DNA from: an uncultured Prevotellaceae bacterium | GTDB taxonomy: Bacteria; Bacteroidota; Bacteroidia; Bacteroidales; Muribaculaceae | Direction: 5' to 3' | NCBI GenBank assembly: GCA_946055125.1 | Contig: CAMGFF010000054.1 | Span: 1 to 10,613 of the forward strand | Length of the DNA stretch: 10,613 bases | Shown here: positions 1 through 5,253 of the stretch, piece by piece | Numbering within the stretch: the first letter of the stretch is position 1 | Layout: every line of letters begins with the position of its first letter | Notes under the pieces: generated by a model | What the model saw: the letters and a program-made list of their open reading frames with translations, nothing else | Told to the model about the DNA's origin: nothing | Databases searched by the model: none | Position numbers and translations under genes: made by a program

Positions 1-1
1 C

Positions 2-9
2 TACTTTTG
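2..9 (+). promoter_or_regulatory. Bacteroidota -7 box upstream of the small membrane protein gene
   Basis: TACTTTTG matches the Bacteroidota -7 consensus TAnnTTTG. The matching -33 element would lie left of the window, so only half of the promoter can be judged. It would give a leader of roughly 55 nt before the ATG at 72. Confidence 0.4.
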
Positions 10-71
10 TGCCAAATACTGATTCATCTATATGTGGATTAAGATAAAATAGTAGGAATTGTTAAATTATC

Positions 72-350
72 ATGGAAACTATGGAGGAGGATAGGAAGAC
101 TTATCACATCACCGTGGAGGTGCGGGAAGTGGAGGCCGAGCCGCGCAACAGCACTGCCCGCGGAGCCATGGGGCTGGCGCTGTGTGGCATTGTGGCCGGC
201 GGCATTCCGTGGGTGGGCTGGCCCTACTTGGTGGTGAGCCTCATTGTGGCAATAGTGGCGCTGCGCTCACGGCCTCGGGGCATGGCAGTGGCCGCGCTGG
301 CACTCGACTGCCTGTTGCTGTGGGTGAAGTGGCTGATTGCCACCACATGA
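72..350 (+). CDS. small membrane protein, DUF4190-like
   Basis: A 92-residue protein with a polar, charged N-terminus (about residues 1-30) followed by two hydrophobic segments (about 31-64 and 70-90) joined by the basic loop RSRPRG. The first segment is long enough to be a helical hairpin. The glycine/alanine-rich first helix and the following R-G-x-A-x-A stretch resemble the DUF4190 group of small membrane proteins, whose function is unknown; this is a pattern impression, not a search result. The start could be the ATG at 72 or the second ATG at 81, which would remove three residues. A -7 box lies at 2-9. The next gene begins 144 bp downstream with its own promoter signals, so this is probably a single-gene unit. 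Probably inner membrane; no catalytic residues are apparent. Confidence 0.7.
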   Translation: METMEEDRKTYHITVEVREVEAEPRNSTARGAMGLALCGIVAGGIPWVGWPYLVVSLIVAIVALRSRPRGMAVAALALDCLLLWVKWLIATT

Positions 351-364
351 CAAACTCGAAAAAA

Positions 365-387
365 GGCAAAATAGCAGTATTTTTGCC
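365..387 (-). terminator. imperfect hairpin with a U-tract only on the minus strand
   Basis: GGCAAAATA (365-373) and TATTTTTGCC (378-387) pair around a GCAG loop with one bulged base. A run of six A at 359-364 becomes a U6 tract only when transcribed leftwards, so the structure is a terminator for minus-strand transcription. No minus-strand gene is seen to the right. It could limit antisense transcription from the TPR gene, or simply be the 3' end hairpin of the small membrane protein mRNA. The right arm also contains TATTTTTG (378-385), which fits a -7 box. Confidence 0.3.
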
Positions 388-438
388 CCAAAATCGAAAA
401 AAACGCCCGAATTATTTTATTTATCGCAGAATTACTAT

Positions 439-446
439 TAATTTTG
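439..446 (+). promoter_or_regulatory. -7 box of the TPR gene promoter
   Basis: TAATTTTG is a full match to TAnnTTTG and is followed by C, as is usual. At the expected 20-base spacing the -33 position carries TTTT (415-418) instead of TTTG. The leader would be about 45 nt, ending at the ATG at 495. Confidence 0.6.
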
Positions 447-494
447 CACACCCGAATTTGTAATTTTATCATTAAAAGAGTTATTATAAACAAA

Positions 495-1169
495 ATGGCT
501 AAGAAAGAAACAACTCGCACTTCGATTGACGAGATTAATGAATCGCTTTCATCTTTTGAGCAAAAAGTAGAGAACAACAAGAAATACATCTACTGGATCT
601 CCGGTGGTATCGTTGTGCTGGCTTTGATTATCCTCGGTTATGTGTATGGCATCCATAATCCGAACATGGAGAAAGCCAAGGCCGAAATCGCCAAGGCCGA
701 TGCCGACCTCTCCCTTGGCAACGACTCGGTGGCTCTTGCCGAGTATCTTGCCGTGGCAAGCAACTACAGCAACGAGCCTGCCAACCGTGCGAGCCTCAAT
801 GCCGCCATTATCCTCTATAAGGAGGGCAAATTTCAGGAGGCAGCCGACGCTGTGAAGAACTTCGACGCCGAAGGCACCATCGTGGGACCGGCCTCGCAAT
901 CGCTCCTTGGCGACTGCTTGGTGAACCTGAAGAAATATGACGAGGCTATCGCCGCCTTCGACAAGGCAGTGAAGCTCTCGGGCGACAACGCTCTCTACAC
1001 ACCTCTCTTCCTCATGAAGAAGGCTACCGTGCTGCGCGAGCTCAAGAACTACAAGGCCGAGGCCGAGATTTACTCCACCATCAAGGAGAAATATCCTGAG
1101 TTTGCCGCCAACTACAACGTCGACGTAGAGAAGTACCTGGTGCGTGCACAGCAGCAGGCCGGCGAATAA
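495..1169 (+). CDS. membrane-anchored tetratricopeptide repeat protein
   Basis: A 224-residue protein. Residues 1-32 are polar and probably cytoplasmic, residues 33-51 form one transmembrane helix, and the rest is a helical domain outside the membrane. Three TPR-like helix pairs can be seen at about 99-122, 134-162 (with the canonical run GDCLVNLKKYDEAIAAFDKAV) and 170-200. This layout, N-terminal anchor plus short TPR array, resembles the YfgM-type proteins of Proteobacteria that help envelope protein assembly; the function in Bacteroidota is not established. I chose the ATG at 495 because the longer frame from 444 overlaps the promoter box at 439-446 and adds a non-conserved-looking 17-residue extension. 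The gene has its own promoter and ends in a strong terminator at 1218-1256, so it is probably monocistronic. Confidence 0.85.
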   Translation: MAKKETTRTSIDEINESLSSFEQKVENNKKYIYWISGGIVVLALIILGYVYGIHNPNMEKAKAEIAKADADLSLGNDSVALAEYLAVASNYSNEPANRASLNAAIILYKEGKFQEAADAVKNFDAEGTIVGPASQSLLGDCLVNLKKYDEAIAAFDKAVKLSGDNALYTPLFLMKKATVLRELKNYKAEAEIYSTIKEKYPEFAANYNVDVEKYLVRAQQQAGE

Positions 1170-1217
1170 TCCCCACTCCCCCCTCCGACAATCAATCTTG
1201 TTTCATAACTACAGGAC

Positions 1218-1256
1218 CCCCATTGCCCTCATGAAGGCAGTGGGGTTTCTTTTTTT
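1218..1256 (+). terminator. intrinsic terminator of the TPR gene
   Basis: CCCCATTGCC (1218-1227) pairs over 10 bp, with one G-T wobble, with GGCAGTGGGG (1236-1245) around an 8-nt loop. A T-rich tract (1246-1256) follows directly. It lies about 50 bp after the TPR stop codon. Confidence 0.88.
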
Positions 1257-1377
1257 GGGCTGACGCACCGGGGTGCGTCCCTACATAAGTAGTAGTTTTG
1301 CCATTTTGATACACCCCCTTATCTTGCATGCCCGGGTGTGGTGAGGTCAGCTCACATTGACGCTGCCATGAGGGCAA
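1223..1377. repeat. inverted-repeat-bounded segment, possibly MITE-like
   Basis: TTGCCCTCATG at 1223-1233 is repeated perfectly in inverse at 1367-1377. After a 3-base offset the match continues with GGCAG (1236-1240) against CTGCC (1363-1367). The segment is about 155 bp, has no ORF of note, contains the palindrome at 1262-1279, and its left arm doubles as part of the TPR terminator. No target-site duplication was seen. It could be a small non-autonomous mobile element or a fortuitous repeat. Confidence 0.3.
1262..1279. repeat. REP-like palindrome
   Basis: GACGCACC and GGTGCGTC form a perfect 8-bp inverted repeat around GG, followed by CCTAC. Palindromes of this general form (GGACGCACC/GGTGCGTCC) recur in intergenic DNA of various bacteria, so this is probably one copy of a dispersed palindromic element. 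Only one copy is present in the window, so dispersal is inferred. Confidence 0.45.
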
Positions 1378-1499
1378 ATTGTGCCATGACGTGAAAAACT
1401 GCCATTTTTGCAGTAAATTTCTTTTGACAGCTATGTGGTTGATAAACAGCTATATAGATATTGTGGCTAATATTTGTTACAATTTTTTTATCGAAAAAA

Positions 1500-1531
1500 T
1501 TTGGTAGTTATTGATAAAGGCACTACTTTTG
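1500..1531 (+). promoter_or_regulatory. strong Bacteroidota promoter driving the small-ORF transcript
   Basis: TTTG (1500-1503), 20 bases, then TACTTTTG (1524-1531) followed by C: a full match to the Bacteroidota housekeeping promoter. Transcription would start near 1538. No annotated-size gene follows for 2.7 kb on this strand, so the promoter most likely serves the small ORFs at 1672 and 1990. Confidence 0.8.
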
Positions 1532-1543
1532 CAGTGTTCAAAA

Positions 1544-1681
1544 TATGTTTTACAACATACTTTTTCAACATATTCTCCATGTGAGCGCAAGCGAGCGGGA
1601 GAAGAAACAGAAAGAGTAAAAATAGGGAATAAGGTAAAAAAGATTGTTTAATTAAAATTGATTTAATCGCTATGTTGAAAA
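1544..1681 (+). promoter_or_regulatory. mRNA leader with start-codon-masking complementarity
   Basis: TTTTCAACATA (1562-1572) is perfectly complementary over 11 nt to TATGTTGAAAA (1671-1681), which contains the ATG of the first small ORF. Competing pairings exist close to the predicted RNA start: TATGTT (1544-1549) can pair with AACATA at 1554-1559 (4-nt loop) or at 1567-1572. The arrangement could switch the start codon between masked and free. The leader is AT-rich, so chance pairing is possible; no folding was run. Confidence 0.4.
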
Positions 1682-1779
1682 CATTTAAGAAAGCAGTGAG
1701 CTGGTACATCAGCAAGATTGAGGAGAACAACGCATTCATGCCCTCGTGCATGACACCGGTAAACAACCTCAAGCACTAA
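1672..1779 (+). CDS. small cationic protein, paralogue 1 of a tandem pair
   Basis: A 35-residue ORF reading MLKTFKKAVSWY at its N-terminus, then a mixed polar stretch with E17-E18-N19-N20 and a C-terminus ending NNLKH. It is not a family I recognise. Support comes from three sides: a strong promoter lies 140 bp upstream with nothing else to drive; the start aligns with that of the 43-residue ORF at 1990-2121, with identical residues M1, K3, K6, A8, V9, W11, Y12 and conservative changes at 2 and 7; and conserved residues use different codons (AAG/AAA, GTG/GTT), which fits selection on protein. The N-terminal dozen residues would make a cationic amphipathic helix, so membrane or nucleic-acid contact is possible. 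There is no cleavable signal peptide or full membrane helix. A role is unknown; a small regulator, a peptide toxin or a secreted peptide remain open. Confidence 0.6.
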   Translation: MLKTFKKAVSWYISKIEENNAFMPSCMTPVNNLKH

Positions 1780-1789
1780 GCCGGCCCGA

Positions 1790-1806
1790 CGCAGCCGGAG
1801 GCTGCG
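1790..1806 (+). repeat. short GC-rich hairpin after the first small ORF
   Basis: CGCAGCC (1790-1796) and GGCTGCG (1800-1806) form a perfect 7-bp stem with a 3-nt loop, 10 bp after the stop codon. An A-rich tract follows, not a T-tract, so it is unlikely to be an intrinsic terminator. It could protect the 3' end of a processed mRNA or limit readthrough to the second small ORF. Confidence 0.45.
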
Positions 1807-1989
1807 AGCTGCAAGAGAAAAACAAAAAAGAATTGACTAGTCACACACACAGAGAGAAAGGAAAGTAGTGTTTAACCAAGGTTTGTGTTCATTATCCACA
1901 CATCAGCCGGCGAAAAAGCCACGCCACAGAGCGTAGCCCACCGGCATCAAGGAATGGTGACGCAGACTACAGAAAAATTCAAGGCAACT

Positions 1990-2121
1990 ATGATAAAAGC
2001 AATGAAACGCGCAGTTAAGTGGTACTGCAATGTGGCTTCGAAGGCATATCAGCCTTCATTCTTGGATAATGATTATTCAATCTCTGAGTACAACCGTTAT
2101 CTTTACCAGTCTCAGAAGTGA
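1990..2121 (+). CDS. small cationic protein, paralogue 2 of a tandem pair
   Basis: A 43-residue ORF starting MIKAMKRAVKWY and ending in a tyrosine-rich, more acidic tail (LDNDYSISEYNRYLYQ). The N-terminus matches the ORF at 1672-1779 position by position, which also fixes the start: the frame is open back to 1885, but those 35 extra residues have no counterpart in the paralogue. AAGG at 1981-1984 lies 5 bp before the ATG and may serve as a ribosome binding site. No good -33/-7 pair is visible in 1807-1989, so it is probably co-transcribed with the first ORF from 1500-1531. The C-terminal halves differ between the two proteins apart from a possible P-S match, suggesting a shared N-terminal helix with divergent tails. 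I do not recognise the family. Confidence 0.6.
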   Translation: MIKAMKRAVKWYCNVASKAYQPSFLDNDYSISEYNRYLYQSQK

Positions 2122-2259
2122 ATATAAAGAACTCAGTAATTCCGGGGGGGGAGCGGAAAGTGTTGTTTGTTAAATCGACCGTTCTGCCTCGAAGCTGAGG
2201 ATAGAAAACCCTGAGATAAATGACAAATGTGTAATTCAAGTCTCGACAGGAAGAAACGA

Positions 2260-2360
2260 GGTTGAGCAAGCGTTGGGCGCAGCAATGAGGGTTCAGCAAC
2301 GAGAAAAGAAGGGTTGAGCAAGCGTTGGGCGCAGCAATGAGGGTTCAGCAACGAGAAAAG
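2260..2360. repeat. 52-bp period tandem duplication, two copies
   Basis: Bases 2260-2308 and 2312-2360 are identical over 49 bp, with only a 3-bp difference in the joining bases (AAG after the first copy, GCA after the second). Each unit starts GGTTGAGCAAGC and contains CGTTG and CAACG arms that could pair. Complete identity implies recent duplication or homogenisation. Two adjacent copies with no spacer are not a CRISPR. Confidence 0.9.
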
Positions 2361-2439
2361 GCAAGAAATACACATACGCGCAATTACACACAGGGTTCGT
2401 GCCATTTCGGCTCCGTTAAGCAGAGAGCGTTCCGTGAAT

Positions 2440-2461
2440 AAAAAAGCGGGATTCGCTCTTT
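2440..2461 (-). terminator. intrinsic terminator of dnaX
   Basis: Read on the minus strand, AAAGAGCG pairs with CGCTTTTT around an AATCC loop (8 bp, one G-U wobble), the U-rich side completing the stem and tail. It lies about 25 bp beyond the dnaX stop codon. Confidence 0.7.
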
Positions 2462-2485
2462 GTTCTTTTTATAGCCCTAAGTTAT

Positions 2486-4297
2486 CTACGCAATGCCAAG
2501 CTCAAAGTCGCGAATCAGTGTCACGACAGCCTCATTCTGCTTGCACATATCATCGACAACCTCGCGCGGCGACCAGATTTTAGGGGCTGGTCCACCCTGA
2601 CGGATATTCACGTTGATGGCAAGCATATCATTCTTCACGGCATTTCGGAGAAACTCCACAATCTCGGTTCGGTGAGTGTTGAAGAACTCCACCTGACCCT
2701 GGTTCTCGACGGTGATTTCATATAGCGTGTCGTTGACACGAGCGGGCTGCGACATGCGCATGGTGTTCACTATCACCTTCTCGTGCGGGTGCTCGTCGAT
2801 GAAACGCTGCCATGCAGCGAGGAGCTGCTGCTCGGAGAATGCTGCGGTGCGGCGATGCGCGGAGGAAGCCGAAGAGTCGGCATCGGAGGCCGATGCAGCC
2901 TGCTGAGGCGGCTGGGCATTAATCATGATTCGGCTGGAGGAGGGAGTGCGCAGCGTGCCGGGCTTATAGGCAGGAGCCGGGGCAGCGGCCGGGCGAGGCT
3001 GCTGTGCCACATAGGGCTGCGCCGGAGTGGAAACCACGGGTTGTGGCGACACCTGCCCCTGCGGCTGTGGAGCTGCGGGGCGAGGAGAGGCAGTTGCTGA
3101 GGGCTGTGGAGTGGCGGCACGTGCCGGCTGAGGCTGCTGAGGGGCTGCCGCCACGGTCTTTAGAGGCTGGTTGCCGCCTCCGCCACCTCCTGCGGGAGGC
3201 GTGGCATCGAGAATTTGGCAGAGCTTAATGAGAGTGAGCTCCACCACAAATTGCTTGTTGGTGGCAGTGCGGTAGTTCACGTCGCAGGTGTTGCACAAGT
3301 CGAGCGCGCGATAGTAGAACTTGGGGTGAAACTTTCGGGATTCCACGATGAATCGCTGCGCCACCTCATCGCTCATCTCAAGCAGCGACTTGGTGGCCGG
3401 CGTGAGAGCCACGAGCATATCGCGCATGTGCTGGGCAAGGCCGTTGATGAAGAACAGCGAGTCGAAGCCATGGTCGCGTATTTCCTTGTAGATGAGCAGA
3501 GCCTCGGGCACATTGCAAGTGTGGAAAGCCTCCATGAGGCGGAAGTAGTAGTCGTGGTCGAGTACGTTTAGGTTGTCGATTGCGCTCTGGTAGGTTATGT
3601 TGCCCAGCGACGAGGCCGCCACCTGGTCGAAGATAGAGAGGGCGTCGCGCATGGCGCCGTCGGCCTTTTGAGCAATCACATTGAGGGCGGCAGGCTCGGC
3701 CGAGATACCCTCCTGCGAGGCGATATACTGGAGCTGCTGCACCATGTCGTTGATGGTGATGCGTGCGAAGTCGTAGATTTGGCAACGCGATAGAATTGTG
3801 GGGATGATTTTCTGCTTCTCGGTGGTAGCAAGGATGAATATGGCGTGAGCCGGCGGCTCCTCGAGCGTCTTTAGGAACGCATTGAAAGCAGCCTGCGAGA
3901 GCATGTGCACCTCATCGATGATAAACACGCGGTAACGGCCGATTTGCGGCGGAATCTGCACCTGCTCGATGAGGGTGCGAATGTCGTCGACCGAGTTGTT
4001 TGACGCCGCGTCGAGCTCCACAATGTTGTAGGAGCGCTGCTCATTGAAGGCGCGGCACGACTCACACTCATTGCAGGCCTCGCCCTCGGCGGTGGGGTTG
4101 AGGCAATTGATAGTCTTAGCGAAAATACGCGCGCAAGTAGTCTTACCGACACCTCGCGGGCCGCAGAAGAGGTAGGCGTGGGCGAGGCGCTGCGAGTCGA
4201 TGGCAGCCTTTAGCGTGTGTGTGAGCGAGAGCTGTCCCACGACGCTTCGGAACGTTTCGGGGCGGTATTTTCGGGCAGAAACAATATAGTTACTCAT
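2486..4297 (-). CDS. dnaX: DNA polymerase III subunit gamma/tau
   Basis: A 603-residue clamp-loader ATPase that, with delta and delta', opens the beta clamp for the replicative polymerase. The AAA+ core shows Walker A GPRGVGKTT (46-54, K52), a four-cysteine zinc module (C65, C75, C78, C81), Walker B IIDEVH (D128, E129), sensor 1 ATT (157-159), the arginine-finger SRC motif (170-172) and sensor 2 in GAMRDAL (R217). The clamp-loader collar extends to about 365. A low-complexity linker rich in Pro, Ala and Gln, opened by six glycines (370-375), runs to about 480. The C-terminal domain (about 487-603, ending DFELGIA) is of the Bacteroidota tau type. I see no A-run slippery site comparable to the E. 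coli frameshift signal, so a gamma form by that route is not supported. It is transcribed alone from a promoter at 4317-4348. Confidence 0.97.
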   Translation of the reverse strand: MSNYIVSARKYRPETFRSVVGQLSLTHTLKAAIDSQRLAHAYLFCGPRGVGKTTCARIFAKTINCLNPTAEGEACNECESCRAFNEQRSYNIVELDAASNNSVDDIRTLIEQVQIPPQIGRYRVFIIDEVHMLSQAAFNAFLKTLEEPPAHAIFILATTEKQKIIPTILSRCQIYDFARITINDMVQQLQYIASQEGISAEPAALNVIAQKADGAMRDALSIFDQVAASSLGNITYQSAIDNLNVLDHDYYFRLMEAFHTCNVPEALLIYKEIRDHGFDSLFFINGLAQHMRDMLVALTPATKSLLEMSDEVAQRFIVESRKFHPKFYYRALDLCNTCDVNYRTATNKQFVVELTLIKLCQILDATPPAGGGGGGNQPLKTVAAAPQQPQPARAATPQPSATASPRPAAPQPQGQVSPQPVVSTPAQPYVAQQPRPAAAPAPAYKPGTLRTPSSSRIMINAQPPQQAASASDADSSASSAHRRTAAFSEQQLLAAWQRFIDEHPHEKVIVNTMRMSQPARVNDTLYEITVENQGQVEFFNTHRTEIVEFLRNAVKNDMLAINVNIRQGGPAPKIWSPREVVDDMCKQNEAVVTLIRDFELGIA

Positions 4298-4316
4298 GAG
4301 AATTTCGTTTTGGTTA

Positions 4317-4348
4317 CAAAATTAGTGCAAGGCGAGCGCACTGGCAAA
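4317..4348 (-). promoter_or_regulatory. dnaX promoter
   Basis: On the minus strand TTTG (plus 4345-4348), 20 bases, then TAATTTTG (plus 4317-4324). This is the same architecture and spacing as at 1500-1531 and 8644-8675. The leader before the dnaX ATG would be only about 10-15 nt. Confidence 0.85.
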
Positions 4349-4529
4349 TAAAAACGCAAGTTTTTAATTTGACAGAGCCGAGCCGCCGCCTGAATTGGCA
4401 AGAAGGGAATGCCACTTTTCGGAGTGATTTGGTGGAGGGGGATTGCACAGAGTGGGGGAAAGTGTGAGATAAAATGGTTAAAGATTGTTCTTTTTTCTTT
4501 AATTGAGGGCGAGATAGAGATTGTTTGCA

Positions 4530-4537
4530 TAAATTTG
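4530..4537 (+). promoter_or_regulatory. -7 box upstream of the XRE-cupin regulator
   Basis: TAAATTTG followed by C matches TAnnTTTG. The nearest TTG (4503-4505) gives a spacing of 24, longer than the 20 seen elsewhere in the window, so the promoter may be weak or need an activator. The leader would be about 80 nt. Confidence 0.45.
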
Positions 4538-4624
4538 CAGTACGGGAAAAAATGATGGGAAGTGTGCCGCATGGCATAGCTTTACCGGCCTGGAATTTAG
4601 ATTTATTTGAAACATGGTTTTTCT

Positions 4625-5182
4625 ATGACACAAATTGAGAACATTGAGAATGTGGCCCGGCGACTGCGCGGACTGCGCGAGGCACTCGACCTCACGGAGC
4701 GGGAGATAGCCGAGAATTGCGGCACCGATGTGGAGACTTATCGCCGCTATGAGAGTGGCAACACCGACATTCCGGTGAGCTTCATCTACACGCTTGCTCA
4801 GAAATATGGAGTGGAGATGCCGGCGATACTCTTTGGCGAGGATCCACGCATAAGCAGCTATTTTGTGACACGCCACGGCAAGGGCTACCGCGTGGAGCGC
4901 ACGAAGGCCTACAGCTACCAGTCGCTCGCCTTTGGCTTCTCGCACAAGGCGATGAATCCTTTTATGGTGACTGTGGAGCCTAATGACAACCCCGCGATTA
5001 CGCGCAACAGCCACAAGGGGCAGGAGTTCAACTATGTGGTGGAGGGCGAGATGCAGCTCCACATTGGCAACAATGAGATTGTGCTCCACGAGGGCGACAG
5101 CATCATTTTCGACTCCGACATTCCGCACGGCATGAAGGCCATGGGCGGAAAGCGGGTGAAATTCCTTGCAATAATTATTTAA
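4625..5182 (+). CDS. XRE-family transcriptional regulator with C-terminal cupin domain
   Basis: A 185-residue protein. Residues about 9-68 form a helix-turn-helix of the Cro/C1 type, with the recognition segment around T35-Y43 (DVETYRRYESG) typical of XRE proteins. Residues about 105-183 form a cupin barrel: H130, E134 and G141 in the first motif, and G157, D158, P167 and H168 in the second, giving a plausible His/Glu/His metal or ligand site. Such fusions sense a small molecule through the cupin and regulate neighbouring genes. The acyl-CoA synthetase starts 71 bp downstream on the same strand, so a fatty or aromatic acid, its CoA ester or a related metabolite is a reasonable ligand guess. 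The frame extends to a TTG at 4607, but the ATG at 4625 precedes the first conserved helix and is preferred. Confidence 0.9.
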   Translation: MTQIENIENVARRLRGLREALDLTEREIAENCGTDVETYRRYESGNTDIPVSFIYTLAQKYGVEMPAILFGEDPRISSYFVTRHGKGYRVERTKAYSYQSLAFGFSHKAMNPFMVTVEPNDNPAITRNSHKGQEFNYVVEGEMQLHIGNNEIVLHEGDSIIFDSDIPHGMKAMGGKRVKFLAIII

Positions 5183-5219
5183 TCAACGCAAAAAGTGGGG
5201 AGAAAAAGGTTGGTTTCCC

Positions 5220-5240
5220 TTACCTCTTACTCCTTACCTC
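5220..5240 (+). repeat. heptamer tandem repeat TTACCTC, three units
   Basis: TTACCTC, TTACTCC and TTACCTC lie head to tail in the gap before the acyl-CoA synthetase. The reverse complement, GAGGTAA, makes the tandem array at 8580-8606. Matching arrays in opposite orientation 3.4 kb apart suggest a short repeat that recurs in this genome. Confidence 0.6.
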
Positions 5241-5253
5241 AAAAAAACAGACT

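Larger units (their letters stand above)
1170..1671. other. 500-bp gap: terminator, inverted repeats, promoter and leader
   Basis: No credible protein gene is seen between the TPR gene and the first small ORF. From left to right the gap holds the TPR terminator, a palindrome (1262-1279), an isolated TAGTTTTG box (1293-1300) with no -33 partner, the right arm of a long inverted repeat (1363-1377), two copies of ACAGCTAT 19 bp apart (1427-1434 and 1446-1453), the strong promoter at 1500-1531 and a leader of about 135 nt. The minus-strand frames here show no recognisable protein and cross the terminator. Confidence 0.7.
2122..2485. other. 364-bp convergent gap with a poly-G run and tandem repeat
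   Basis: This gap lies between the second small ORF and the 3' end of dnaX. It holds an eight-G run (2144-2151), a 52-bp period tandem duplication (2260-2360) and the dnaX terminator on the minus strand (2440-2461). A 34-codon plus-strand frame begins inside the second repeat copy (2337), but nothing supports it as a gene. No terminator for the plus-strand small-ORF transcript is obvious before the repeats. Confidence 0.65.
4298..4624. other. 327-bp divergent control region, dnaX / XRE-cupin regulator
   Basis: The region contains the dnaX promoter on the minus strand, a -7 box for the regulator on the plus strand (4530-4537), and one dyad, TGGCA-N9-TGCCA (4396-4414), about 50 bp upstream of the dnaX -33 element. 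The dyad has the size of a repressor site but no second copy was found, so its role is a guess. No gene is supported here; small minus-strand frames cross the promoters. Confidence 0.55.

Noticed and set aside
1293..1300. TAGTTTTG as a promoter -7 box
   Set aside because: No TTG-type -33 element at suitable spacing, and no gene directly downstream; the better promoter is at 1500-1531.
1885..1989. N-terminal extension of the second small ORF to an ATG at 1885
   Set aside because: The paralogue alignment begins exactly at the ATG at 1990, and the extension has no counterpart in the first small ORF.
2260..2360. CRISPR array
   Set aside because: There are only two copies, directly adjacent with a 3-bp join, no spacers and no cas genes.
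2337..2441. 34-codon frame starting inside the second 52-bp repeat
   Set aside because: No promoter, paralogue or codon evidence; it arises from the duplication and runs into the dnaX terminator.
2486..4297. Programmed frameshift in dnaX producing a gamma form
   Set aside because: No A-run slippery heptamer or nearby stem was seen; the single frame is open for all 603 codons.
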